Assembly: GCF_040438925.1 (NCBI RefSeq)
Contig: NZ_CP159258.1
Coordinates: forward strand, 1,874,001-1,938,000
Length of the DNA: 64,000 nt
Origin: Pseudomonas sp. MYb327
GTDB lineage: Bacteria; Pseudomonadota; Gammaproteobacteria; Pseudomonadales; Pseudomonadaceae
Direction: 5' to 3'
A model generated the notes under the pieces. It did not search any database. It had not been told where the DNA came from and worked only from the letters and a program-made list of their open reading frames with translations. The number at the start of each line of letters is the position of its first letter. The first letter of the stretch is position 1. Below, in pieces: positions 1 to 11,257 of the stretch. The position numbers and the translations under genes are program-made.

Positions 1-864
1 GACAAGGTGTTCCTGCTTGACCTGGAAAAGGTTGGCGAACGCCTCGTGGCCGTGGGCGAGCGGGGCGTGGTGGTGTACTCCGACGATCAGGGCCAGCAAT
101 GGCACAGCCTGCGCACACCCGTTACGCGCACGCTGACCGCACTGGCCTTTGCCAATGCGCGAGACGGCGCAGCGGTGGGGCATGGCGGCGCACTCCTGCA
201 CTCGGATGACGGCGGGTTGAGTTGGCAGGCGGTGGAAGCCGATACCGGTGGCGAGTCTTTGCTGGGAGTGGCTTCGATCGGTGAGCAGAAGATGCTGGCG
301 TGGGGCGCTTTCGGCCTGTTCCTGGAGTCCAGCGACGGCGGCGCGAGCTGGCAACGGCGGATGATTCTGGGTGACGATTTCGATCGACACATTGCCCAAA
401 TCCTCAAGGTCGAAGGGCAACTTTTTCTCGTGGGTGAGAGCGGCACCCTGGCTCATTCGCTGGATCAAGGGCAAACCTGGGAAACTCTGGACAGCCCCTA
501 CGAGGGCAGTTTTTTCGGTGCCCTGCAAACCCGTTCCGGCGCGTTGCTGGCGTACGGCATGCGCGGCAATGTCTGGCGCTCGACGGACAAGGGGCAGAGT
601 TGGAGCAAGGTTGAGACTGGCACCACCCTGGGCATCAATGGCGGGCTGCAACTTGATTCCGGCCGCATTCTGGCGTTGGGTAACGGCGGGCTTGTGCTCA
701 CCAGCGACGACGACGGGGTGAGCTTCCAGACCTTGAACGGTTCGAGCAAAGCGAGCCTTGCTCAAGGCGTACAACTGACAAATGGCCAGACGCTGGCCGT
801 GGGGGATCAGGGCATCAAGTCATTGACCACTCTCGTATTGCTGCAAGAGAGCGTGAAGTTATGA
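1..864 (+). CDS. YCF48/BNR-repeat beta-propeller protein, 5' end outside window
   Basis: The frame is open from the first base of the window, so the true start and any signal peptide lie upstream. About 287 residues are visible. They form regularly spaced blade repeats with the pattern S-x-D-x-G-x-S/T-W (for example SDDQGQQW, SDDGGLSW, SSDGGASW, STDKGQSW), the Asp-box/BNR pattern seen in YCF48 and photosystem II HCF136-like propellers. The stop codon overlaps the start of the RND gene (ATGA), so the two are co-transcribed and probably translationally coupled. In pseudomonads this pair commonly follows DUF1302 and DUF1329 genes; that is background knowledge and those genes would lie outside the window. 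A periplasmic role assisting the exporter is inference; no substrate can be read from the sequence. Confidence 0.85.
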   Translation, partial: DKVFLLDLEKVGERLVAVGERGVVVYSDDQGQQWHSLRTPVTRTLTALAFANARDGAAVGHGGALLHSDDGGLSWQAVEADTGGESLLGVASIGEQKMLAWGAFGLFLESSDGGASWQRRMILGDDFDRHIAQILKVEGQLFLVGESGTLAHSLDQGQTWETLDSPYEGSFFGALQTRSGALLAYGMRGNVWRSTDKGQSWSKVETGTTLGINGGLQLDSGRILALGNGGLVLTSDDDGVSFQTLNGSSKASLAQGVQLTNGQTLAVGDQGIKSLTTLVLLQESVKL

Positions 865-3269
865 GCCGGTATGAAATCCTCAACGATGTCGAACACCTCA
901 ATCGCAAGGACTTTTCCCGTGGGCTGGTGGGCAAGGTTTCCTATTGGATTTTCCATCAGCGCAAGCCGCTGCTGGCACTCTTTATCCTGTTGACCCTGGG
1001 GCTGGGCTATAGCGCGTCGCACCTCAAAGTCGAGGCCGGCTTCCTCAAGATGATTCCACTGCACCATGAGTACATGGGCACCTTCCTCAAGTACCAGAAA
1101 GATTTCGGTGGGGCGAACAAGATCCTGATCGCGGTGAAGAACAGCAAGGGCGAGGTCTTTGCGCCGGAGTCCATGAACGTGTTGCGCAAGGTCTCCGACG
1201 AGGTGTTCTTCCTCAACGGCGTGGAGCGTAGCTCGGTCACTTCGTTGTTCACCTCGAACGTGCGCTACACCGAAGTGGTGGAGGAGGGCTTCACCGGGGG
1301 GAATCTGGTGGCATCCGATTATGCCGGGCGCCCCGAACAACTGGCGCAGGTGCGTGAGCGCACGCTCAAGTCCGACTGGATCGGGCGCATCGTTTCCAAC
1401 GACTTGTCGTCGGCCATGGTGGTTGCCACCTTGCAGGAAACCGACCCGGCGACGGGCGAACGACTGGACTTGCAGCAAGTCGCGGCGCAACTGGAGAAAA
1501 TCCGCCAGGACAACCAGACCGGCGACATCAGTATTCACGTCATTGGCTTTGCCAAATCCATCGGTGACATCGCCGAAGGTGCTTCGGGCGTATTGTTGTT
1601 TTTCGTGGCGGCCTTCGTGATCACCGCCGTGCTGCTGTTCTGGTACTGCGGATCGCTGATGCTGACTGGCTGGGCATTGATCTGCGCGGTCATTCCGGTG
1701 GTTTGGCTGCTCGGCATCCTGCCACTGGTGGGCCTGGGCCTGGACCCGATGTCGATTCTGGTACCGTTCCTGATCTTCTCCATCGGTGTATCCCACGCAG
1801 TGCAGATGACCAATGCCTGGAAGCTGGAAACCTTGGCCGGCGCGGATGGCGTAACGGCTTCGCGTAACTGCTTCCAGAAACTGTTCATCCCCGGAGCCGT
1901 GGCTTTGCTCGCCAACGCCCTGGGTTTCGTAGTGATTGCCCTGGTCGACATCGAGATGGTGCGGGAGCTGGCCATCACCGCCACCCTTGGCGTCTCGGTG
2001 ATGATCATCACCAATAAAATGTTGTTGCCGATTCTGTTGTCGTTCATGCGCCTTTCGGCGGCCGATGCGCTCAAGCTGCGTGGCAAGGAAACCATGGGAC
2101 TGCGGCTGTGGGAGCACCTGGGTAAACTGGCGACGCGACGCGGCAGCCTGGTCGCTTTGTTGATCGCAGCGCTGCTGCTGGTGGGTGGGCTATACCAGGC
2201 CAGAAACCTGCATGTCGGTGACCTGGGCGCGGGTGTGCCGGAGTTGCGGGAAAATTCGCGCTACAACCAGGACGTGGCCACGATCACCAGCCACTTCGCC
2301 ACCGGTGTCGATCTGCTACAGGTCATCGTCAAGGCCAAGGGCGATGAAACGCCTTGTGTGAAGCGCGAAGTGCTGGCGCCGCTGGAGGAGTTCGAAGTGT
2401 ATTTGCGTCAGGATGACGGCGTGGCTTCCGTGCGTAGTCTGAGCGCATTCGTCAATAACATCACCCAGGCCTATGCCGAAACCGACTTGAAATGGCGCGT
2501 GCTGCCAGAACAGGTGCCGCAGATCGCCCAGGGCATCGGCTTCGCCACCCGCAGCGGCACCGAATACATGAACAGTGCCTGCAATGCCATTCCGGTGTCG
2601 ATCTACACCAAGGATCACCAGGCCGGCACCATCAGCGAACTGATGACGCGGATCAAGGCGTTCAAGGCGAGCTACGACAGCGACGACATCACCTTCGAAC
2701 TGGCATCGGGCAACGTCGGCGTGATGGCGGCGACCAACGAAGTGGTGCATGCCGCCGATAAAGTGGTCAATAGTGCCCTGTTTGCATCGGTTGCGCTGTT
2801 ATGCCTGTGGATGTTCCGCTCCTGGCGCGTCACGCTGTGCATCATCCTGCCGCTGGCGTTGGTGACGGTACTGTGCAACGCGCTGATGGCGACGCTGGGC
2901 ATTGGCCTGAAGGTCAATACGCTGCCGGTCGTAGCGCTGGGAGTCGGGGTGGGTGTCGACTATGGCATCTACCTGTTCGAGCGCATCAAACACGAAATGC
3001 ACGAACGCAGTCTGAGCCTGGAGCAAGCGTTCGTCGAAGCGCTGAAACAACGCGGCACGGCCTCCGTATTCACCGCCGTGACCATGACGTTGTCAGTGGC
3101 AACCTGGGCGTTCTCAGCACTGAAGTTCCAGGCCGACATGGGCATCCTGCTGGCTTTCATGTTCCTCGTGAACATGTTCGGCGCGATTCTGTTGCTGCCG
3201 GCGTTGGCTGCATGGATGCTGAAACCGCAGCGATCACTCAATTCGGTCGTGGAGCAACGGAATAATTGA
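861..3269 (+). CDS. MMPL/RND-superfamily exporter
   Basis: This 802-residue inner-membrane protein has the two-fold RND layout of the short MMPL/HAE-3 type. A first membrane helix at about residues 33-52 (LLALFILLTLGLGYSASHL) is followed by a periplasmic domain. Then come a bundle of about five helices (about 245-400), a second helix at about 435, a second periplasmic domain, and a final bundle (about 640-790) containing GVGVDYGIYLFERI. It starts inside the stop codon of the YCF48 gene. No membrane-fusion or outer-membrane partner is visible downstream. The substrate is unknown; family members move hydrophobic lipids, sterol-like compounds or terpenoids. Long open frames on the opposite strand within this gene are GC-driven shadows. 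Confidence 0.9.
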   Translation: MSRYEILNDVEHLNRKDFSRGLVGKVSYWIFHQRKPLLALFILLTLGLGYSASHLKVEAGFLKMIPLHHEYMGTFLKYQKDFGGANKILIAVKNSKGEVFAPESMNVLRKVSDEVFFLNGVERSSVTSLFTSNVRYTEVVEEGFTGGNLVASDYAGRPEQLAQVRERTLKSDWIGRIVSNDLSSAMVVATLQETDPATGERLDLQQVAAQLEKIRQDNQTGDISIHVIGFAKSIGDIAEGASGVLLFFVAAFVITAVLLFWYCGSLMLTGWALICAVIPVVWLLGILPLVGLGLDPMSILVPFLIFSIGVSHAVQMTNAWKLETLAGADGVTASRNCFQKLFIPGAVALLANALGFVVIALVDIEMVRELAITATLGVSVMIITNKMLLPILLSFMRLSAADALKLRGKETMGLRLWEHLGKLATRRGSLVALLIAALLLVGGLYQARNLHVGDLGAGVPELRENSRYNQDVATITSHFATGVDLLQVIVKAKGDETPCVKREVLAPLEEFEVYLRQDDGVASVRSLSAFVNNITQAYAETDLKWRVLPEQVPQIAQGIGFATRSGTEYMNSACNAIPVSIYTKDHQAGTISELMTRIKAFKASYDSDDITFELASGNVGVMAATNEVVHAADKVVNSALFASVALLCLWMFRSWRVTLCIILPLALVTVLCNALMATLGIGLKVNTLPVVALGVGVGVDYGIYLFERIKHEMHERSLSLEQAFVEALKQRGTASVFTAVTMTLSVATWAFSALKFQADMGILLAFMFLVNMFGAILLLPALAAWMLKPQRSLNSVVEQRNN

Positions 3270-3515
3270 CGTAACTGGCAGTCTTTATCGGCTGCCTTAC
3301 TTAAAATCTTGACCCAACGCGCTCTTTTGGTTGAGTGAGTCACCAATCTGAAAGTGCACTGACCGTCCACTATTGGCCGATTTCTACCTGTTGCGAGCGG
3401 CGAGAGTCGACCCATTGCAGCCGTTCGTCGACGACTGCAATCGATCCAAAGCATCTGCTTAATCGCGGGTTTGTGAGGCGGGGGTATAAATTGAGACGGC
3501 TTGATGGTCGATGAC
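3270..3515. other. Intergenic region carrying dispersed repeat copy A
   Basis: This 246-bp gap separates a plus-strand gene from a convergent LysR gene. No credible coding frame or strong intrinsic terminator was seen. The core at 3361-3420 (GACCGTCCAC...TTGGCCGATTTCTACCTG...CGACCCATTGCAG) closely matches a second copy at about 11029-11090 in the same orientation, so this is a dispersed non-coding repeat. Confidence 0.6.
3361..3420 (+). repeat. Dispersed intergenic repeat, copy A
   Basis: About 60 bp shared with 11029-11090. Conserved blocks, in order, are CGTCC, TTGGCCGATT, CTACCTGT, GGC and CGACCC. Both copies point the same way and flank the reductase/hydrolase module. Similar sequences are scattered through pseudomonad genomes (recollection, not a search). 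The function is unknown. Confidence 0.6.
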
Positions 3516-4409
3516 TCATCGCTTGTAGAGCAACGCTTCAACTACAACGCCAAACGCTGATGAATGTTCACGGCGATTGGGGTAATAGAGATGGTAACCG
3601 GCAAAGGGTTGGCACCAGTCTTCCAACACTCGCACAAGGCTTCCCTCGGTAATCTCCTTGGCAACCATATCTTCCGGAAGGAAACCCAACCCACATCCCG
3701 CAACGGCGGCACGCAGAATCGGCACGCTGCTGTTGAACGTCCATTGTCCTTCAACGCGCGCCTTGAGTTCGTGACCATCCTTTTCAAAATCCCATTGCAT
3801 CAGGCTTCCATGGGTGGGCAGGCGCAGATTGATGCAATTGTGTGCGGCCAGATCACCCGGCACCTTCGGCACTGGGCGCTGTTTGAAATACTCGGGTGAG
3901 CCCACGACCGCGATGCGCAAGGACGGCCCGATAGGAACGGCGATCATATCCTTGGCCACTTGGTCCCCAAGCCGTACCCCTGCGTCATAGCGCTGAGCGA
4001 CGATGTCGGAGAGTGCGTAGTCGACGGTGATTTCGACCTTGATGTCCGGATAGTCGGGAAGCACCTTCAGCAACTTGGGCCAGAGAATATTGTTGGCTGC
4101 ATGTTCGGATGCTTGAATCCGCACGTTCCCTGCCGGGGTGTCACGAAACTCGCTGACCGCTGCCAGTTCGAGTTCAATCTCTTCGAACCTCGGCGCCATG
4201 GATTGATATAACCGTTGACCGGCTTCGGTAGGGGATACGCTACGGGTGGTTCGGGTCAGCAGACGAACCCCGAGTCGCGTCTCAAGGGCACGTAGAGTAT
4301 GGCTTAGCGCAGACTGCGAGACGCCCAGCTGCGCCGCAGCGCGGGTGAAGCTGCCTTCGCGGGTAATGATCACAAAGGCTTGCAGATCGTTGAGATTGGC
4401 GCGTGACAT
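3516..4409 (-). CDS. LysR-family transcriptional regulator
   Basis: The protein has 297 residues, the usual LysR length. The N-terminal winged helix-turn-helix (about residues 1-65: LNDLQAFVIITREGSFTRAA...LGVSQSALSHTLRALE) is typical of the family, and the rest is the LysR substrate-binding domain. It is the last gene of the minus-strand module starting at 10793 and lies 82 bp after a secreted hydrolase. A near-perfect T-N11-A palindrome (4412-4426) sits directly upstream of the start, which fits autoregulation (inference). It probably controls the adjacent module; the inducer is unknown. Confidence 0.9.
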   Translation of the reverse strand: MSRANLNDLQAFVIITREGSFTRAAAQLGVSQSALSHTLRALETRLGVRLLTRTTRSVSPTEAGQRLYQSMAPRFEEIELELAAVSEFRDTPAGNVRIQASEHAANNILWPKLLKVLPDYPDIKVEITVDYALSDIVAQRYDAGVRLGDQVAKDMIAVPIGPSLRIAVVGSPEYFKQRPVPKVPGDLAAHNCINLRLPTHGSLMQWDFEKDGHELKARVEGQWTFNSSVPILRAAVAGCGLGFLPEDMVAKEITEGSLVRVLEDWCQPFAGYHLYYPNRREHSSAFGVVVEALLYKR

Positions 4410-4411
4410 TG

Positions 4412-4426
4412 ATGAGAGCCTCTCAT
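4412..4426. promoter_or_regulatory. Candidate LysR T-N11-A operator
   Basis: ATGAGAG-C-CTCTCAT is a perfect 7+1+7 palindrome containing TGAGAGCCTCTCA, the T-N11-A form bound by LysR regulators. It lies a few bases in front of the LysR start codon and overlaps its ribosome-binding region. Its role as an operator is inferred. Confidence 0.45.
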
Positions 4427-4480
4427 GGGGATCGCGTAATTATTCCATGTAAGCAGGTTCCGCATGGATACGCGATCCCC
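4427..4480. repeat. Long inverted repeat between hydrolase and LysR genes
   Basis: GGGGATCGCGT at 4427-4437 is complementary to ACGCGATCCCC at 4470-4480. CCATG and CATGG pair inside it, giving a long, stable hairpin abutting the T-N11-A palindrome. It has no T-tract, so it may be a processing or operator structure rather than a classic terminator. Confidence 0.55.
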
Positions 4481-4491
4481 CGAACAGCCCA

Positions 4492-5547
4492 TCAAAGGGT
4501 TCGTGCGTAGAACGTTGTCAGCTTGCCCATTGCCGCGTCGACATAACGCGGGACCCAGTAGGTTTCGATGTGGGTGGCGCCGTCGATGATGAACAATTCC
4601 TTGTCCTTGGTGCCGGTGGCCTTGGGAAATGCATCCTGGGTCATGTACAGGCTGTCAGCCTTGCTGCCGGCGATCATCAGCAATGGCTGATTGATCAACT
4701 CAATCTGATTGGTCGCGTCAAAACGCATCAGGTCCAACAGGCTGCTGGTGGTGTACTTGAACGTTGAGTTCGGGTGCGCGTGGGTCTTCCAGTAGTACTC
4801 GTAGCCCTGGCGATACAGCTCGAAGGGCAGCTTGGCGATCTGCTCGTCGGTGAGGTTGGCGTCACCCGAATAGAGCACAGCACCGCCGGCCGCCTCCTGA
4901 GCGCGCGCAGCGGAAGCCTGTTGCAGGCGTTGCTGAACGCTGTCCAGTTGCGAGTCGTTGTAGCCGTTGCGACGCACCCGACCGGAGTTGAACATGCTGA
5001 TGGTTGCCAGCGATTTGAAGCGTTTGTCGGTTTGCGCGACGGCCAACGAATAGCCACCGCCGCCGCAGATCCCGAGCAAGCCCAGGCGCGTGCTATCGAC
5101 GCCCGCATATTGGCTGATGAAGTCTGCCATGCCATGGATGTCTTCGATGCGATACGCCGGCTTGTCGATGCTGCGAGGCTGTCCGCCACTTGCGCCCTGG
5201 TAGGCCGCATCGGCGGTGATCGTGATGTAGCCCTGTTCGGCCAGGCGCTGGGCGTACAGTCCGGCGACCTGCTCTTTGACGCCACCGTTCGGATGCGCGA
5301 CCACAACGGTCGGGTAGACCTTCTTCGCATCGTAGTTGGCCGGGGTGTAAACGTTGGCGGCGATGTCCAGGCCATTGAGCTTGTAGCTGACCGGATGGAT
5401 GTTGACCTTGCCCGGCTCGTTGCTGGTCAAGGCGCCGTCGTACGCCAGGGTGAACGGGTTCTTTTTGTAGTCCGCAGCGCCAGCTTCGCCCGCAGTGAGA
5501 CCGACCAGCGCCGACATGAGCGTGGCTTTGAGAAAGGTGTTTTTCAC
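4492..5547 (-). CDS. Exported alpha/beta hydrolase with GxCxG nucleophile motif
   Basis: The protein has 351 residues with an N-terminal signal peptide (about 1-24, MKNTFLKATL...GEAGA). The fold reads as a dienelactone-hydrolase/COG1073-type alpha/beta hydrolase: strand VVVAHPNGG (81-89), nucleophile elbow LGLLGICGGGGYS with Cys161 in the serine position, and a late His (DGATHIETYW). Cys as nucleophile is normal in dienelactone hydrolases. It lies downstream of the lipoprotein hydrolase gene (50 bp gap) and upstream of the LysR gene, in the same orientation as the module. The location is probably periplasmic. The substrate is unknown. Confidence 0.8.
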   Translation of the reverse strand: MKNTFLKATLMSALVGLTAGEAGAADYKKNPFTLAYDGALTSNEPGKVNIHPVSYKLNGLDIAANVYTPANYDAKKVYPTVVVAHPNGGVKEQVAGLYAQRLAEQGYITITADAAYQGASGGQPRSIDKPAYRIEDIHGMADFISQYAGVDSTRLGLLGICGGGGYSLAVAQTDKRFKSLATISMFNSGRVRRNGYNDSQLDSVQQRLQQASAARAQEAAGGAVLYSGDANLTDEQIAKLPFELYRQGYEYYWKTHAHPNSTFKYTTSSLLDLMRFDATNQIELINQPLLMIAGSKADSLYMTQDAFPKATGTKDKELFIIDGATHIETYWVPRYVDAAMGKLTTFYARTL

Positions 5548-5596
5548 GTGAAGCTCCTGAGTAATCTAAAGGGCGGCAGTGCTATCGGGAGAGGGG

Positions 5597-6667
5597 TCAA
5601 TCCAGCTGTTTTTCTTTGAGGAATTTCGACACCAGGTCGGCGATCTGCACGTTGTTCAAGTCCGACATGGGGAAGTGGGTATTGCCGTTGATGCCAATCT
5701 CCGGCAAGTGGATCAGTCGCACGTCGCCCCCATGCCGATTGACCGCATCACGCCATAGCCGGGCCATCTTCAGGCGGGCGCGCCAACTGTCCTGGGCGGG
5801 CAGGTCGACGGCCTGTTCCGGGATGTTGTCGCCGTAGAGGATCAGGATCGGAATGCGCGTGAGCGCCATGAACTGATCAATCGGCACGGCCGCACCCTGC
5901 ACCGTGTCGAAGGCACTGGGGATCGGCGCGGGCACCTCACCCTGCGGGAAGACAAAGCTGCTGCCCGGCTCGAAGGCGACAATGGCCTTGACCTTGTCAT
6001 TCTTGATCGCGGTCAGCCAACCCGGCCCGCCACCTTGCGAGTGCGTGAACAGAATGCTCGGGCCGATTTTGTCAAAGACCGCCGACACACCATCAGACAC
6101 CACACCCATGTCGAACGGCCCGGTGTTCGGTGTCATTGCCCGGAAGAATTGCTCGCGCGTCTGTGCATCCTTGGCTACTTGCACACCGTTGAAATAGTTG
6201 GGCCACAAGCCGATGCGAAACTGGTTGAACCACAGTTGTTCGTCCGGCGTCGGTTTGACCGTCGCCTCGACCATGCTACGGCCGGCATCGCCACGTCGCG
6301 GCTGGTCGATCAGGTACACACCGAAATGGCGGCGCAGGAAAATGGTCTGGAAACCTTCGCGGCCATCGGCGGTGGTTTCCCAAGTCTTGGAGAACTGGCC
6401 TGCGCCATGCCACATGACGATTGGTAGTTTCCGGGCGTCGACCGGCATTTGGTAGAAGGTGTAGGCATGGTCACCGTGATAGGTCTGGCCATCCGGAGCC
6501 ATCGGTTTGCGCGGGTTGAACGTACCCGGCGCAGTGGTCATCGTTCCACCGGCGGCGAAGCTGCCTTGTGCCTGAATCAGTAAAGGGCCTGAGCCATCGG
6601 GCTGGTTCGCACAAGCTGCCAACAGGCTGAGCAGGGTGATGCAGAGCAAGTATTTTGCAGATTTCAT
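5597..6667 (-). CDS. Lipoprotein alpha/beta hydrolase
   Basis: The start is taken at the internal ATG at 6667, which places a lipoprotein signal (MKSAKYLLCITLLSLLAAC) at the N-terminus and lies one base after the stop of the upstream gene (TGA-c-ATG). This gives 356 residues. The lipobox LLAAC predicts lipidation at Cys19. The hydrolase core includes PIVMWHGAGQ (oxyanion-side strand), the serine elbow FTHSQGGGPGW and a C-terminal His region (GINGNTHFPM). It is tightly coupled to the carboxymuconolactone decarboxylase-like gene, so both probably act on related compounds in the envelope. The reaction is not identifiable from sequence alone. Confidence 0.82.
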   Translation of the reverse strand: MKSAKYLLCITLLSLLAACANQPDGSGPLLIQAQGSFAAGGTMTTAPGTFNPRKPMAPDGQTYHGDHAYTFYQMPVDARKLPIVMWHGAGQFSKTWETTADGREGFQTIFLRRHFGVYLIDQPRRGDAGRSMVEATVKPTPDEQLWFNQFRIGLWPNYFNGVQVAKDAQTREQFFRAMTPNTGPFDMGVVSDGVSAVFDKIGPSILFTHSQGGGPGWLTAIKNDKVKAIVAFEPGSSFVFPQGEVPAPIPSAFDTVQGAAVPIDQFMALTRIPILILYGDNIPEQAVDLPAQDSWRARLKMARLWRDAVNRHGGDVRLIHLPEIGINGNTHFPMSDLNNVQIADLVSKFLKEKQLD

Positions 6668-6668
6668 G

Positions 6669-7442
6669 TCATTTCCCCGACGCAGCAAGTGCCTGGTTCA
6701 GCGCTGTGTTTGCACGTTCGGCAGTCTGTGCATCTCCGTGCTTTTTCAACTGCTCGGTGACTTGACGCAATTGCGTTGCGCTGAGCCCGACGCGCAGGCT
6801 CGCCAGCATGTGCGAACGCAATTGCGATTCCACCCCCGGCGTCGCCGCCAGCGCTCCGACGGTCGCCAGTTCGCGGCTTTGCCAGTCGAGGTTGTCGCGC
6901 TCGAAGATGTCGCCGAATAGGTGGGTTTGCAGAAACCGGTTGATTACCGGGGCGAACTCGAACACCGGCCCTTTGACCGGGCCACCGGAAATCTTCGTTT
7001 GATTGGCCGTGCCGGCCGCCAACAGCTCATCACCGATTGGAATCGCCCGGCCCGGCTCACGCCCCGGCGCATCGTCGATGCCGCGTTGTTTGCGCGCCTG
7101 CACCACGGTCATCAGCTCATTCAAGGCATTAAGGCTGCGCGGGAAGCCGACGTAGGCGTAGAGCTGCACCAGAATTTCCCGCGCTTCGCTGATAGTCAGG
7201 CCGGCGTCGAGGCCTTGATTGAGGGCTACGTTGAGGTTGGGCATGTCGCTGGTCGCCATAAACGCTGCGATCAGGGGAATCGCCTGCTGTTGGCTCGACA
7301 GTGTTTCTGCACTGGCTTGTGTGCGGGTCATGGTTTGCGATGCCTCGGCTGCTGGAGCGGTAACACTGAACATCACCCCAAGGCTCAGACAGAGCGCCAT
7401 CAGCGCGGGATGGGGGCGGGACTTGCTTGCGTCAGGGGTCAT
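6669..7442 (-). CDS. Exported carboxymuconolactone decarboxylase-family protein
   Basis: The protein has 257 residues with a signal peptide (about 1-32, ending TAPAAEA). Two CMD-like helical units can be seen: one around residues 75-115 (LTISEAREILVQLYAYVGFP) and one around 200-235 (RELATVGALAATPGVESQLR). The CxxC redox pair of AhpD is absent, so it resembles the gamma-CMD decarboxylase branch rather than the peroxidase branch. Export is unusual for this fold but recurs in this type of cluster. The hydrolase gene starts one base after its stop. The substrate is unknown. Confidence 0.8.
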   Translation of the reverse strand: MTPDASKSRPHPALMALCLSLGVMFSVTAPAAEASQTMTRTQASAETLSSQQQAIPLIAAFMATSDMPNLNVALNQGLDAGLTISEAREILVQLYAYVGFPRSLNALNELMTVVQARKQRGIDDAPGREPGRAIPIGDELLAAGTANQTKISGGPVKGPVFEFAPVINRFLQTHLFGDIFERDNLDWQSRELATVGALAATPGVESQLRSHMLASLRVGLSATQLRQVTEQLKKHGDAQTAERANTALNQALAASGK

Positions 7443-7554
7443 CGTGAAAGGCTCCGTGCATTGCGGGGTCGCTGCGGTGTCACTGGATCGTACGGAGGAC
7501 GGTTGTGGCGATTAACCCCGATATTGCGCAAGGACTCCTGAGCAGAACTCATGA

Positions 7555-10847
<3,293 letters not shown>

Positions 10848-11028
10848 CTAGACGGTTAGATCGGCAAGGGTTCATGAGGTCTGCTCATCAGTCCCAGAAG
10901 AGCGGGAGGTGCCGACTTGCCTTAATGGACGCCCAAGCGCTCTTAGCCAGGACGTACTCAGTTCCCCATGCAGAATTCGTTCTGGCACAGAATCAGGCTT
11001 AACGTTCGCGTTCGATAGTAAATAATCG

Positions 11029-11090
11029 GCCGTCCGCTTTTGGCCGATTCCTACCTGTCGTGACCGGCTGAAAACGACCCGAAGCAGACA
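11029..11090 (+). repeat. Dispersed intergenic repeat, copy B
   Basis: Matches copy A at 3361-3420 in the same orientation: CGTCC, TTGGCCGATT, CTACCTGT, GGC and CGACCC occur in the same order and spacing. Together the two copies bracket the reductase/hydrolase/LysR module. Confidence 0.6.
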
Positions 11091-11149
11091 TTTCTCTTGA
11101 GTGTTGTATTGCCTTCGCAACCATAAAACGGTTGACTGACAGTTCCACT

Positions 11150-11180
11150 AAAAAAGCAAAAACCCAGCACTAGATTGGGC
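11150..11180 (-). terminator. Probable terminator of the DMT transporter gene
   Basis: Read on the minus strand, CCCA...TGGG is followed directly by TTTTTGCTTTTTT. It lies about 78 bp after the DMT gene stop. The stem is short, so confidence is moderate. Confidence 0.45.
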
Positions 11181-11257
11181 TTCGGTGCGAGTGGGATTCT
11201 TCACATTTGTGGAGGGCAGTTGTGTGCTGCGCCCTGGCCCGTACGCCACCTATACAC

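Noticed and set aside
807..2117. 436-codon open frame on the minus strand within the RND gene
   Set aside because: Runs antisense to an unmistakable transporter; composition (Gln/His/Arg-rich) is what a high-GC gene gives on its complement.
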